From contig NZ_CP090438.1 of NCBI RefSeq assembly GCF_021441885.1, positions 1,612,001 to 1,676,000 on the forward strand: a stretch of 64,000 bases of DNA, written 5' to 3'. Below, piece after piece: positions 1 through 9,104 of the stretch; positions within the stretch are counted from its first letter, which is position 1, and every line of letters begins with the position of its first letter. The DNA comes from Vibrio maritimus (lineage in GTDB: Bacteria > Pseudomonadota > Gammaproteobacteria > Enterobacterales > Vibrionaceae). The notes beneath the pieces are model-generated. The model was not told the DNA's origin. It made no database searches and saw only the letters and a list, made by a program, of their open reading frames with translations. A program made the position numbers and the translations under genes.

Positions 1-682
1 TAAACTCGTTGAGGAAAACTATCGTCTAATTGCTACGTACAGCACAGGTAATTACGAGTGTGCTAAACGTTGGTTTGATGAAAAGGGCTTCACCGAAGAT
101 CAGGTTCGTCTATTTGAACTCGATGTTACGGATACTGAAGAGTGCAGAGAAAAGCTAGGTTTATTACAGCAAGAGGAAGGTACGTTTGACCTAGTGGTAA
201 ACAATGCCGGAATTACTCGAGACGGCCAATTTAAGAAAATGTCATCGAACAACTGGTTCGATGTTATTAATACCAACCTAAATAGTGTGTTCAACGTGAC
301 GCAACCTCTCTTCGCGGCAATGTGTGAAAAAGGCAATGGCCGCGTCATCAATATCTCATCAGTCAATGGCCAGAAAGGTCAGTTTGGTCAAACCAACTAC
401 GCTGCAGCAAAAGCAGGCATGATTGGATTCACTAAAGCGTTGGCAGCAGAAGGCGCGCGAGCTGGGGTTACGGCTAACGTAGTTGCTCCTGGCTATACAG
501 GTACGCCAATGGTTGAAGCAATGCGTGAAGATGTATTGGACTCAATCAAAAGCACAATTCCACTGAAACGTTTAGCTAAACCAGAAGAGATTGCATCGTC
601 GGTTGCTTTCTTAGCGAGTGAAGAGGCGGGATATATTACAGGCGAAACGATCGCTATTAACGGCGGCTTATACATGGCTTAA
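1..682 (+). CDS. phaB: Acetoacetyl-CoA reductase PhaB (5' end outside window)
   Basis: NADPH-type short-chain dehydrogenase that would reduce acetoacetyl-CoA to (R)-3-hydroxybutyryl-CoA for PHA synthesis. The reading frame is open from base 2, so the N-terminus with the nucleotide-binding glycines is lost upstream of the window. Visible SDR landmarks are the NNAG motif (VVNNAGITRDG), the catalytic serine in INISSVNG, the YxxxK pair in NYAAAKAG, and the PGYTGTPM segment typical of PhaB. The gene ends 18 nt before phaA, so the two are co-transcribed. The family call rests on the SDR motifs plus the phaA-phasin-phaC context; FabG is the close alternative but does not fit the neighbours. Confidence 0.93.
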   Translation, partial: KLVEENYRLIATYSTGNYECAKRWFDEKGFTEDQVRLFELDVTDTEECREKLGLLQQEEGTFDLVVNNAGITRDGQFKKMSSNNWFDVINTNLNSVFNVTQPLFAAMCEKGNGRVINISSVNGQKGQFGQTNYAAAKAGMIGFTKALAAEGARAGVTANVVAPGYTGTPMVEAMREDVLDSIKSTIPLKRLAKPEEIASSVAFLASEEAGYITGETIAINGGLYMA

Positions 683-700
683 CAGCTTAAAGGGATAACG

Positions 701-1906
701 ATGGAAAAAGTATTTATTGTTGCAGCGAAGCGAACTGCAATTGGTAGTTTTGGTGGTACCCTTAAAAATATTTCGGCAGGTGACTTAGCTGCCACAGCAA
801 TTAAAGGCGCGTTAGATTCAACACCTATTTCAGTTGAAGATATTGATGAAGTTATTGTTGGTAATGTTGTCAGTGCAAATCAAGGCATGGGCATCGGTCG
901 TCAAGCATCAATTAAAGCGGGTATCCCAGCAGAAGTCCCAGCCTATACACTAAATATGGTGTGTGGTAGTGGTATGAAAACATTAATGGATGCCGCGTCA
1001 CATATTAAGGCGGGCGAAGCGGAAATAGTTGTTGCTGCGGGTGTTGAAGTCATGTCGCAAATTCCATTCGCAATGCCAGCTACAGCACGTAGTGGACATA
1101 AAATGGGTGACATGACCGCGAAAGACTTATTAGTCGCTGATGGTTTGACCGATGTATTTAATGCTTACCATATGGGTGTGACCGCAGAGAATATTGCTAA
1201 ACAAGTAGATATCTCTCGCGATGACCAGGATGCTTATGCCTTGAGCAGCCAACAGAAAGCAGTTGCTGCGATTGAAGCAGGTAAGTTCAAAGAAGAAATC
1301 GTTCCTGTAGAAGTCAAGGTTCGTCGTAATGTTGTTGAGTTTGCGACTGATGAGTATCCAAAAGTGGATGCGACAATGGAAGGTTTAGCGAAGCTGCGCC
1401 CAGCATTTGACCGAGAAGGTAGTGTGACCGCTGGTAATGCATCTGGGATCAATGATGGTGCAAGTGCTTTGATTGTTGCATCTGAATCAGCCGTTACTCG
1501 ACTCGGCTTGACGCCACTTTGTGAGTTGGTGGCGAGTGCTCAGACTGGTCTTGATCCTCAAATCATGGGGCTTGGTCCTGTTCAAGCTGTCACTAATGCT
1601 TTATCTAAAGCTGAAGTCGCGATTTCTGATGTGAATGTATTTGAGTTAAACGAAGCGTTTGCTGCGCAAGCCCTTGGTGTAATTCGTAATTTAGCCTCTG
1701 AGCATGGCGTATCTGCAGAGTCAATTCTGCAAAAAGCCAACCCTAATGGTGGTGCTATTGCTCTGGGTCACCCTCTAGGTGCATCAGGTAACCGAATCAT
1801 CGTTACCCTGATTCACGAAATGCTTCGAGAGAAGAAAGACCTAGGTGTCGCCTCACTGTGTGTCGGTGGTGGCATGGGAACTGCAGTCGTTGTTAAGCGC
1901 TGTTAA
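701..1906 (+). CDS. phaA: Acetyl-CoA C-acetyltransferase (beta-ketothiolase)
   Basis: Biosynthetic thiolase of 401 residues, the usual length, that condenses two acetyl-CoA to acetoacetyl-CoA, the first step toward PHB. The nucleophilic cysteine is C88 in NMVCGSGMK. The second active-site block GHPLGASG gives H357, and C387 lies in SLCVGGGMG; the 30-residue spacing between these two matches characterised PHA thiolases. An AAAGGGA ribosome site precedes the ATG. It lies between phaB and the phasin gene in one direction, so its product is channelled to PhaB and then PhaC. Confidence 0.96.
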   Translation: MEKVFIVAAKRTAIGSFGGTLKNISAGDLAATAIKGALDSTPISVEDIDEVIVGNVVSANQGMGIGRQASIKAGIPAEVPAYTLNMVCGSGMKTLMDAASHIKAGEAEIVVAAGVEVMSQIPFAMPATARSGHKMGDMTAKDLLVADGLTDVFNAYHMGVTAENIAKQVDISRDDQDAYALSSQQKAVAAIEAGKFKEEIVPVEVKVRRNVVEFATDEYPKVDATMEGLAKLRPAFDREGSVTAGNASGINDGASALIVASESAVTRLGLTPLCELVASAQTGLDPQIMGLGPVQAVTNALSKAEVAISDVNVFELNEAFAAQALGVIRNLASEHGVSAESILQKANPNGGAIALGHPLGASGNRIIVTLIHEMLREKKDLGVASLCVGGGMGTAVVVKRC

Positions 1907-1984
1907 TTGAGTTGTCGGAAGCCCAAATAACTGGGATAGATTTTAGTTAGAAACTGGAATGTTTATTTCTTAGGAGAAATGATT

Positions 1985-2332
1985 ATGTACACGGATATTT
2001 TCAAAGTGATCAACGAGCAGTCTGAAAAAACGTTTGAACCATACACTAAGTTCAACAAACTGATGACGAAGAACGTAGAGACGTTGACGGATCTTCAACT
2101 TAACGCAATGCGCGCATACAGCGAGCTTGGTGTAAATCAAATGAAAGCGGCAACAGAGATTAAAGATGTTTCTTCTCTAGCTGTTTTCAATAGCCAACAG
2201 TTGAACACGCTATCTCGTCTGTCTCAACAGATGATGGATGATAGCAATAAGCTTCAGCAAGTAGCGAAAGAGTTCAAAGAAGACCTAGAAGCGATCACTA
2301 CTGAAGCTGTTAAAGCAAGTACACCTGCTTAA
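1985..2332 (+). CDS. phaP: Phasin family PHA-granule protein
   Basis: Small (115 aa) all-helical protein with an amphipathic, Gln/Lys-rich sequence and no signal peptide, fitting a phasin that coats PHA granules and is made in large amounts. Two ATGs compete: 1979 lies only 2 nt behind the AGGAG at 1972-1976, while 1985 (MYTDIFK) has the normal 8 nt spacing, so 1985 is chosen. It sits between phaA and phaC and is followed at once by a strong hairpin terminator, so it may end the abundant upstream transcript. Family assignment is from composition, size and context, because phasins have few invariant residues. Confidence 0.9.
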   Translation: MYTDIFKVINEQSEKTFEPYTKFNKLMTKNVETLTDLQLNAMRAYSELGVNQMKAATEIKDVSSLAVFNSQQLNTLSRLSQQMMDDSNKLQQVAKEFKEDLEAITTEAVKASTPA

Positions 2333-2356
2333 CTTCGGCAATACTTTATATATAGA

Positions 2357-2392
2357 GGGTTGCGGGGGCACTCGTTCCCGCAACCTTTTTTT
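2357..2392 (+). terminator. Rho-independent terminator between phasin and phaC
   Basis: GGTTGCGGG (2358-2366) pairs with CCCGCAACC (2377-2385) and is followed by seven T. It would separate highly expressed phaBAP from phaC, leaving phaC dependent on read-through or on a promoter inside the hairpin. A TTG-initiated extension of phaC would begin inside this stem and is therefore unlikely. Confidence 0.85.
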
Positions 2393-2416
2393 GTTTCCAA
2401 GAAAAGGGTTTTAGCT

Positions 2417-4237
2417 ATGTTCCAAAACTTCTTTTCGGACTACCTTGTGAAACTGCAGGAGAGCAACCAGCAATGGTGGAAAGACTTCGAGCAAGGCAAG
2501 GCAGCCGTAAATAGCCCACTGACAAAAGCAATGCAGGAACTCAATGCTGAGGATACTGCAGAGTTTATGGACAAGGCATCCAAGCAACCCGCCGCTATGT
2601 TAGATATGCAAACTAAGTGGTGGATGCAACAACTAGAAATCTGGCAACGTGTTGCTCTGCAAGCGAGTAATGAACAAGTTGTCGACGTTGAAAAAGGCGA
2701 CCGTCGCTTTGAAGACGATGCATGGAAAGAAGAAGCGTTTTACAACTTTATTAAGCAGTCGTATGTGCTGTTCAGTAAAACCTATCTAGACACGATCAAT
2801 TCCGTTGAGGGTGTCGATGAAAAAATCAAAGAACGATTGACCTTCTTTTCTCGCCAGACGCTAAATGCGCTATCTCCAACCAACTTCATTGCGACCAACC
2901 CTGAGCTGCTAAAGCTGACACTAGAGCAAAATGGTGAAAACTTGCTTGCCGGATTGCAGCAGTTCCAAGAAGACATGGAAGCAAGTGCGGATGTATTAAA
3001 AATCCGTATGACCAATACCGAAGCGTTCCAAATTGGTGAGCATGTCGCTAACACTCCTGGCGATGTTGTGTTTAAGAATGAGTTATTCGAGCTGATTCAA
3101 TATCGACCTGTGACAGAAAAGGTCAACGCTACACCATTACTTATCGTCCCGCCATTTATCAATAAGTATTACATCCTTGACCTGAGAGAGAAAAACTCAA
3201 TGGTTAAGTGGCTGCTTGAGCAGGGACACTCAGTGTTCATGATGTCTTGGCGCAACCCAGGGCCATCTCAAGCTAAAGTAGAGTTTGGCGACTATGTTAC
3301 CGAAGGCGTTGTTAAAGCGGTTGCGGCGATCGAGTCTATTACTGGCAAAGATCAGATTAACGCAGCAGGCTATTGTATTGGTGGTACGGTACTCGCCTCA
3401 ACAGTTGCGTATTATGCGGCGAAGCGAATGAAGAAGCGTATCGTTTCTGCTTCCTTCTTTACTACACTGCTCGATTTTAGTCAGCCGGGTGAGGTAGGGG
3501 CGTATATTAATGACACTATTATCCGAGCTATCGAGGTTCAGAACAACTCGCTAGGTTATATGGATGGTCGCTCACTCAGCGTAACATTCAGCCTACTACG
3601 TGAGAACAGCCTGTACTGGAACTACTACATCGATAACTACCTCAAAGGTAATAGCCCAGTAGACTTCGATTTACTCTACTGGAACAGTGACAGCACCAAC
3701 GTTGCAGCAGCGACACACAACTTCTTACTGCGTCAACTGTATCTAGAGAACAAGCTAGTTCAGGATAAGGGCGTTAAGATTGGTGGTGTTTGGATTGATC
3801 TCGATAAGATTCGTATTCCAAGCTACTTTATCTCTACTAAAGAAGATCATATTGCACTTTGGCAAGGCACTTACCGTGGCGCGTTGAAGATGGGCGGTAA
3901 TAAGACCTTCGTTCTTGGTGAATCGGGTCACATTGCAGGTATCGTTAATCATCCTGCTAAAGAGAAATATGGTTTCTGGACTAACTCTACGCTCGATGAA
4001 TCAGCTGAAGAGTGGATTAACAATGCAGACCACAACAAAGGTTCGTGGTGGCTGCATTGGAACGAGTGGTTGCATCAGTATATTGCAGACGAACAGGTAG
4101 ATCCGTTCCCAGTTGGAAATGAGGATTACCCTGTACTGTCTCAAGCACCAGGGGAGTTTGTGTTGCAGACCCTGCCGGTCATAGAACCGATAGACGTCGC
4201 ACCTCAACCAGAGTCTGAATCCAAAGAATCAGCGTAA
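2417..4237 (+). CDS. phaC: Class I poly(3-hydroxyalkanoate) synthase
   Basis: Polymerises (R)-3-hydroxyacyl-CoA into PHA at the granule surface. The product is 606 aa from the ATG at 2417 (MFQNFFSDY), normal for class I. The lipase-like box GYCIGG places the catalytic cysteine at C320; the partner residues are D477 in TKEDHIALW and H505 in GESGHIAG, spaced as in the Cupriavidus enzyme (C319, D480, H508). The N-terminal ~190 residues are the usual variable domain. An in-frame TTG start at 2360 is rejected because it lies in the terminator stem. No phaR or phaZ is seen nearby. Confidence 0.96.
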   Translation: MFQNFFSDYLVKLQESNQQWWKDFEQGKAAVNSPLTKAMQELNAEDTAEFMDKASKQPAAMLDMQTKWWMQQLEIWQRVALQASNEQVVDVEKGDRRFEDDAWKEEAFYNFIKQSYVLFSKTYLDTINSVEGVDEKIKERLTFFSRQTLNALSPTNFIATNPELLKLTLEQNGENLLAGLQQFQEDMEASADVLKIRMTNTEAFQIGEHVANTPGDVVFKNELFELIQYRPVTEKVNATPLLIVPPFINKYYILDLREKNSMVKWLLEQGHSVFMMSWRNPGPSQAKVEFGDYVTEGVVKAVAAIESITGKDQINAAGYCIGGTVLASTVAYYAAKRMKKRIVSASFFTTLLDFSQPGEVGAYINDTIIRAIEVQNNSLGYMDGRSLSVTFSLLRENSLYWNYYIDNYLKGNSPVDFDLLYWNSDSTNVAAATHNFLLRQLYLENKLVQDKGVKIGGVWIDLDKIRIPSYFISTKEDHIALWQGTYRGALKMGGNKTFVLGESGHIAGIVNHPAKEKYGFWTNSTLDESAEEWINNADHNKGSWWLHWNEWLHQYIADEQVDPFPVGNEDYPVLSQAPGEFVLQTLPVIEPIDVAPQPESESKESA

Positions 4238-4244
4238 ATATTCT

Positions 4245-4269
4245 TAAGGGCCATTCATTGGCCCTTTTT
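4245..4269 (+). terminator. Terminator after phaC
   Basis: AAGGGCC/GGCCCTT stem with a short loop and a run of T directly behind it, 8 nt after the phaC stop. Confidence 0.8.
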
Positions 4270-4385
4270 ATCAACCATCCACACTTTTAGCCGAAGTATC
4301 AACGCACTTCGAGTATCCGTAACATACTTTTTTTTTCTCTAATGATACGTATGATGAATCCATAGCTAGAATCCAAGAGGTTGTT

Positions 4386-5003
4386 ATGGAAATTGAAACA
4401 CTAGAACAAAAAGTCAGCTACATCTACGGGCGAGAAATCGCTAAAGAGTTGGCACAAAAGTCATTTCCAAAAATGAACATCAAGATTATTCAAGAGGCGA
4501 TCATGGAAGCGTTTATGCAAAAACCATGGCCCTTTGATCCAAGTGAAGCTGAAGAACTTAAGAAAGAGATGGAAGAGCAGCGCAAGCGAGCCCAAGCAGA
4601 GCATTTAGAACAGAAACAACAGTACGAAGCGACATTTTTTGAGCGTAACGGCGCTCGAGAGGAAGTGAATATTCATAGCTCTGGTATCCAATATGAGATT
4701 ATTCATGCCGGAGAGGGCGAGAGCGAATCGGATGCCAATAGCCAGTTTGTTGTGCGTCATAAAACATGGCTGTTGAATGGTCAGCAAGTGGATGGTTCGG
4801 CCCACTTACCTGAACCGATGCGAGTAACTTTGCACCAAGCTCCTGTCTCATGGATAGTCGCGCTTAAAGAAATGCCAATCGGAGCAACGTGGCGTTTATA
4901 CGTCCCTGCACATCTTGCTTACAAAGAAGACGCTCACCCTACCGTTCCAGCAGAAACTGCGGTGATCTTTGACCTCAAGCTTGAGGGTGTTGAATCCAAG
5001 TAG
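4386..5003 (+). CDS. FKBP-type peptidyl-prolyl isomerase-like protein
   Basis: 205-aa protein. Residues 1-80 form a helical, Lys/Glu/Gln-rich dimerisation arm like the N-terminal domain of FkpA/FklB proteins (MEIETLEQKVSYIYGREIAKELA onward). The C-terminal ~100 residues resemble an FKBP core: GIQYEIIHAGEG, a substrate-pocket stretch with WIVALKEMPIGATWRLYVP and an acidic tail VIFDLKLEGV. The canonical G-x-G-x-x-Y flap wording is altered (VPAHLAYKED instead of IPPELAYG), so catalytic activity is uncertain. There is no signal peptide, so it is cytoplasmic. It stands alone between two terminators with an AGAGG ribosome site. Confidence 0.75.
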   Translation: MEIETLEQKVSYIYGREIAKELAQKSFPKMNIKIIQEAIMEAFMQKPWPFDPSEAEELKKEMEEQRKRAQAEHLEQKQQYEATFFERNGAREEVNIHSSGIQYEIIHAGEGESESDANSQFVVRHKTWLLNGQQVDGSAHLPEPMRVTLHQAPVSWIVALKEMPIGATWRLYVPAHLAYKEDAHPTVPAETAVIFDLKLEGVESK

Positions 5004-5021
5004 TCGTAAATACTTAATATG

Positions 5022-5056
5022 CCAAAAAGACCAGCATTTAATGCTGGTCTTTTTGG
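5022..5056. terminator. Bidirectional-looking terminator after FKBP gene
   Basis: Near-perfect palindrome CCAAAAAGACCAGCAT (5022-5037) / ATGCTGGTCTTTTTGG (5041-5056) with a three-base loop and T/A tracts in both directions. Confidence 0.85.
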
Positions 5057-5221
5057 TTTGGGTGATATCGTATTTGGATGTTGAGAACAGCTATTAATAA
5101 AACTTATCTGAAGCTTAAAAGAATATAATGCTCAAATAATCACCTAAAGTTTATATTTGTGCTTTTATGTGTCGTTTATGTGGCTGATTTGTTTTTATGA
5201 ACAGTGTTTTAATAACATTTA

Positions 5222-5239
5222 GGGTGATCTCTGTCACGC
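5222..5239 (+). promoter_or_regulatory. Candidate CRP site ahead of the DAACS symporter
   Basis: GTGA (5224-5227)-N6-TCAC (5234-5237) is a perfect CRP core, 112 nt before the symporter ATG. Catabolite control suits a dicarboxylate carrier. The rest of the 5057-5348 gap is AT-rich with no other gene visible. Confidence 0.55.
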
Positions 5240-5348
5240 CACGGGATCGGGAAACAAATTTATGATTCTAATCAACTAGTTTGTGCTGCTAATCTGCTCC
5301 GGCTTTTGATGACTCCATCAAGAAGCGTTATAAAAATAAGGAGTAATT

Positions 5349-6650
5349 ATGACTAACGCCAAGAAACCAATGTCACTGACATCTCGAGTGATCATCGGTA
5401 TGGTTGCAGGTATTTTGACAGGCTTCGCTATTCGAGGTCTATTTGCTGAGAACGGATTTGTAGACGCATACATTGTAAACGGTCTTTTCGAGGTTGGTGG
5501 TCAAGTCTTTATCGCCAGCTTGAAAATGCTCGTTGTCCCACTGGTATTTGTATCACTAGTTTGCGGTACCAGCTCTCTTAAAGACGTCACCACGCTCGGT
5601 CGTTTAGGTGGTAAAACCGTTCTATTCTATGTCGCGACAACTGCAGTCGCTATCACACTAGCCCTAACTATGGGTACTGTGTTCCAACCAGGTGCAGGTG
5701 CTGACCTAACTGCGGCAAGTTCATTCGCAGCTGCTGAAGCCCCATCTCTGGGACAAGTTATTATCGATATGTTCCCAACCAACCCGATCAGTGCGATGGC
5801 AGAAGGTAAAACCCTTCAGGTAATCGTGTTCGCGGTTCTGTTTGGTATCGCTATCAGTGCAGCCGGTGAGCCTGGCGAGCGCATCGCATCAGTTTTCCGT
5901 GACCTCAACGAAGTGATCATGAAACTGGTCGCTTTGCTGATGAACATCGCGCCTTATGGTGTGTTCTTCCTAATGGCGAAGCTATTCACAGGTCTTGGTC
6001 TAAGTGCCATCTTTAACCTAGCAGAGTACTTCTTAGTACTTACAGCAACGCTGCTTCTACACGGTCTAGTGACATACAGCGTGATGCTTAAGTCGTTCAC
6101 AGGTCTGAGCCCAATTACGTTCCTGAAGAAGATGGAAGATGCAGTAATGTTTGCTTTCTCAACGGCTTCTTCAAACGCGACAATTCCAGTGACGATGGAA
6201 ACGGCTCAAAACCGTCTTGGTGTTGATAACAAGGTTTCTTCGTTCACTATCCCACTAGGTGCGACCATCAACATGGATGGTACGGCTATCATGCAGGGTG
6301 TCGCGACGGCGTTTATTGCTCAGGCATTTAACATCGACCTCACTATGGGTGATTACCTGACGGTTATCTTGACCGCTACGTTGGCGTCTATCGGTACAGC
6401 GGGTGTTCCTGGTGTTGGTCTCATCATGCTGGCGATGGTGCTAAACCAAGTAGGTCTGCCACTAGAAGGTATCGCTCTTATCATGGGTGTTGACCGTCTA
6501 CTAGATATGATCCGTACTGCGGTTAACATCACTGGTGATAGCGCGGTAACGTGTATCGTAGCTAAGTCTGAGGGTTCTCTAGATGTAGAGAAGTTCAACG
6601 ACCCAGCAGCTGGTGAGAAAGAAGAAAAAGTTGAGCTAGTGCATAGCTAA
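5349..6650 (+). CDS. Dicarboxylate/amino acid:cation symporter (DAACS family)
   Basis: 433-aa inner-membrane symporter of the GltP/DctA/SstT superfamily that takes up C4-dicarboxylates, glutamate/aspartate or neutral amino acids with Na+ or H+. Landmarks are the serine-rich re-entrant hairpin (STASSNATIPVT), the NMDGT cation-site motif in TINMDGTAIMQG, hairpin 2 with GTAGVPGVGLIML, and the substrate-binding helix VDRLLDMIRTAVNITGDS. The D-R-x-x-D-x-x-R-T arrangement is intact, so the transporter should be active. The exact substrate cannot be read safely from sequence. A ribosome site AAGGAG precedes the ATG. It stands alone with a candidate CRP site upstream and a terminator downstream. Confidence 0.92.
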   Translation: MTNAKKPMSLTSRVIIGMVAGILTGFAIRGLFAENGFVDAYIVNGLFEVGGQVFIASLKMLVVPLVFVSLVCGTSSLKDVTTLGRLGGKTVLFYVATTAVAITLALTMGTVFQPGAGADLTAASSFAAAEAPSLGQVIIDMFPTNPISAMAEGKTLQVIVFAVLFGIAISAAGEPGERIASVFRDLNEVIMKLVALLMNIAPYGVFFLMAKLFTGLGLSAIFNLAEYFLVLTATLLLHGLVTYSVMLKSFTGLSPITFLKKMEDAVMFAFSTASSNATIPVTMETAQNRLGVDNKVSSFTIPLGATINMDGTAIMQGVATAFIAQAFNIDLTMGDYLTVILTATLASIGTAGVPGVGLIMLAMVLNQVGLPLEGIALIMGVDRLLDMIRTAVNITGDSAVTCIVAKSEGSLDVEKFNDPAAGEKEEKVELVHS

Positions 6651-6691
6651 TTTAGACTTCTACTTAGCAGATAACAAATCAGCAGATAAAG

Positions 6692-6724
6692 AAAGGGCCA
6701 GTGGATATCCACTGGCCCTTTTGT
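6692..6724. terminator. Terminator after DAACS symporter
   Basis: Perfect palindrome AAGGGCCAGTGGATATCCACTGGCCCTT followed by TTGTTT. It also faces the end of the convergent permease gene. Confidence 0.87.
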
Positions 6725-6765
6725 TTATGTTATCAATTGTTGTCGATAACTCATTGAAGATGCTA

Positions 6766-7905
6766 TCAATCTACTGCACTGTACCGGTATTTCTTGAAGC
6801 ACCAAGCTGCAAGCGCTCCCCAAACAACCGTAAGCATCCAAAGCTGCGTCCAATCACTTCGAATCTGAGTCCAATCTGCTCCCATTTGATTTAGCTTCAA
6901 GAACCCGCTGATAGCCGCTTGAGTAGGGAAGGCTGCTGCGAACCATTGCATTGGTGCTGGAAGCATTTCAGTGGGCCAGATAAAGCCTGCAGAAAAGATT
7001 AAAGGCATAGAGCTAATCAACACAACGACAGTCACCAATTCTCTGCGAGGCGTTAGCGCTCCTAGGAAAATCCCAATAAAGCATGACGTTAAAAAGAACG
7101 GTAGCATTAAAGTGAGAATTTCGAATGGATTGGCGAGCGTGCTAATCCCATACATACTAAAGCTGGCACCAAAATAGAACATACCCAGCAGATAGTAGAT
7201 GGCGGTGAGTACAAAGCTTCTAACTGCGATAACAGACATTACAGACTGTGAGCTCCAATAGCCTTTGCCTTGACGTTGCGTCCCACCAACCAGTCCAGAT
7301 GCCATGGCCAGCGTCTGTTGCAGTATCAACACAAATACCGCAGGGACGACATAATCTACATACCCCATTCGAGGGTTAAATGTGGGTTTTGCATTAAGTC
7401 GAGTTGCTGAGTATTGCTGACTCGCTAACTCAAGCGGTACACCATCAATCAAAAGCTTTGAAACCTTGGCCTTGGCCGCTAATGTTCCGCCCGCTTGCGC
7501 TAACCCTTCGACCACAGTGCCGTAAACCAAGAACAACGATGCATCGCCTGCGTAAGCTAATACCGGACTCTTACCCAACATAAGATCTTTGTAGAAATGC
7601 TCAGGGATAACCAGAAATCCTGTGATTTCACCGTTGATGAAAGCTTGCTTTGCTTGTTCGATGGTGTGATCGCGCTGTACCACTTGGACATTCGGAGTGG
7701 CGTCGACCATGCGCTCGAGTTGGAAACTCGTTTGGCTTTGGTCGAGATTGACGACTGAAATTGGTTGCTCTCTTGGTGTCTGCTGACTGTAAGGAAGAGG
7801 GTAGAGAAACGAATAGAATATGACTCCGCCAAATACCGTCAAAACAACCACGGGATTGGTGAGAACTGCTTTGAGTTCAAGTTTAATGTGTTCTAACAAG
7901 GTCAT
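6766..7905 (-). CDS. ABC-2 type permease, second copy
   Basis: 379-aa inner-membrane protein of the YhhJ/YbhR (ABC2_membrane_3) kind: one N-terminal helix, a large periplasmic loop (about residues 45-170, with QPISVVNLDQSQTS and AFINGEITGFLVIPEHFYKDL), then five C-terminal helices. Last gene of a four-gene minus-strand operon; its ATG overlaps the previous permease stop by 4 nt (ATGA). With its neighbour it would form the heterodimeric channel of an exporter. No Walker A or ABC signature is present here or elsewhere in the operon. Substrate is unknown; drug or envelope-lipid export is the usual guess. Confidence 0.88.
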   Translation of the reverse strand: MTLLEHIKLELKAVLTNPVVVLTVFGGVIFYSFLYPLPYSQQTPREQPISVVNLDQSQTSFQLERMVDATPNVQVVQRDHTIEQAKQAFINGEITGFLVIPEHFYKDLMLGKSPVLAYAGDASLFLVYGTVVEGLAQAGGTLAAKAKVSKLLIDGVPLELASQQYSATRLNAKPTFNPRMGYVDYVVPAVFVLILQQTLAMASGLVGGTQRQGKGYWSSQSVMSVIAVRSFVLTAIYYLLGMFYFGASFSMYGISTLANPFEILTLMLPFFLTSCFIGIFLGALTPRRELVTVVVLISSMPLIFSAGFIWPTEMLPAPMQWFAAAFPTQAAISGFLKLNQMGADWTQIRSDWTQLWMLTVVWGALAAWCFKKYRYSAVD

Positions 7906-9095
7906 GCTGATAACTCCTTAGCTAGATGCTTTTTAATCAGCATAACGGTGAGCGCGAGTGGAATAATGTAGCCAATCAAAGGCATTAGATGAGCCAGCGA
8001 CTGCGCCGCATGAACACCGTAACTTGCTTGACTCACCTGAACCTCAATGTAGTGACTAATGGGCAACAGTTCCCGCCAAAAAACAGCGAGCGGACCCATA
8101 TCAGTAGCAGGGAAGGTGATGCCCATAAACGCGAAACTAGGTGCAGTGAAGGCGCCAGCGAAGCTCATGGCCCTAGCAGCATCGCAAGTTAGGAAAAAGA
8201 ACAGTGCTCCCATGATCATACAAGCTACGGTCGTGACCAGCTGAGCAAAAATCAATACTGTCCAGCTTCCTTCCATTGGCCAGCCAATCAAGTCGTAAAA
8301 CCAGATAAGAAACGCTAACCCAAGTAATGCAAACCAAACAAAGTAGGGAAATAAAGTATTGCCAAGGTTTCTAACAATGCTCCCTTTACCTAACCAGGGA
8401 GCAATGCCTGCCACTCGATAATTGGCACTTAACGCGAGCACGGTAAATGACACGATGGCTATCTGCCAAATGGCAGGGACAATCGCGGTCACCAGAAACT
8501 GAGCGTAGTTAGTACCCTTGTTAAACAGGGGCGTTATCTGTGTTCTAACGGAAACGGCTTTGCCGACGGCAGCCGCGCCCGTCGTGTTGCCTTTTGAGAG
8601 TGCTTTCACAACTTCTACTTGGGCATTAAATGTCCCTTGGGCTTGCAATGCTGCAGAGTTAATTAGTCGTCCGACAAGTATGTACTGACTGTTGTAGAAA
8701 AGAGTGACCTGAGGCGATACGGATCTCACTATCGCCTTATCGAAACCCGGTGGCACGTACAAAATGGCATAGTTGTCACCTTCGACTAAAGCCTGCCTTG
8801 CCTGACCAATATCTTCATATTGGTGGTCAACACTGAGCATTGATGTCGCATCATAATTTCGAATGAGCTTTTGCGACAAGGTGCTTTTGCTTTGATCGAC
8901 AACACCAATCGGAAGGTTGCTTGCTATCCCTTGAGAGAAGATCCAGTAAATAGACAAGCAGAGCAAAATGGGCACCCATGTAAGACATGACAATAACCAT
9001 TTGTCATGTCTGAGTAGGTGCCATTGGCTACGAAAGTGACTCTTTACTAGCTTTCTACGAGAAGCAATAGAGAGAGTAGGTGAAGTTTGAGACAT
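7902..9095 (-). CDS. ABC-2 type permease, first copy
   Basis: 397-aa paralogue of the following permease, with the same layout: N-terminal helix near residues 30-55, a periplasmic loop containing LPIGVVDQSKSTLSQKL and ALVEGDNYAILYVPPGF, then five helices including the MSFAGAFTAPSFAFMGITFP segment typical of ABC-2 transporters. It begins 9 nt after the HlyD-like gene and overlaps the next permease by 4 nt, so the pair is translationally coupled. An N-terminal basic stretch (SRRKLVKSHFRSQ) lies on the cytoplasmic side. Probably obligate partner of the second permease. Confidence 0.88.
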   Translation of the reverse strand: MSQTSPTLSIASRRKLVKSHFRSQWHLLRHDKWLLSCLTWVPILLCLSIYWIFSQGIASNLPIGVVDQSKSTLSQKLIRNYDATSMLSVDHQYEDIGQARQALVEGDNYAILYVPPGFDKAIVRSVSPQVTLFYNSQYILVGRLINSAALQAQGTFNAQVEVVKALSKGNTTGAAAVGKAVSVRTQITPLFNKGTNYAQFLVTAIVPAIWQIAIVSFTVLALSANYRVAGIAPWLGKGSIVRNLGNTLFPYFVWFALLGLAFLIWFYDLIGWPMEGSWTVLIFAQLVTTVACMIMGALFFFLTCDAARAMSFAGAFTAPSFAFMGITFPATDMGPLAVFWRELLPISHYIEVQVSQASYGVHAAQSLAHLMPLIGYIIPLALTVMLIKKHLAKELSA

Positions 9096-9104
9096 AACCG
9101 AGCC

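Noticed and set aside
2360..2416. TTG-initiated N-terminal extension of PhaC
   Set aside because: The extension begins inside the phasin terminator stem and has no ribosome site; ATG 2417 gives the normal class I N-terminus and length.
6165..6181. CTTCAAACGCGA inside the DAACS symporter gene
   Set aside because: Matches 12 bases of the 18-mer but encodes the conserved serine-rich hairpin S-S-N-A-T; no promoter nearby.
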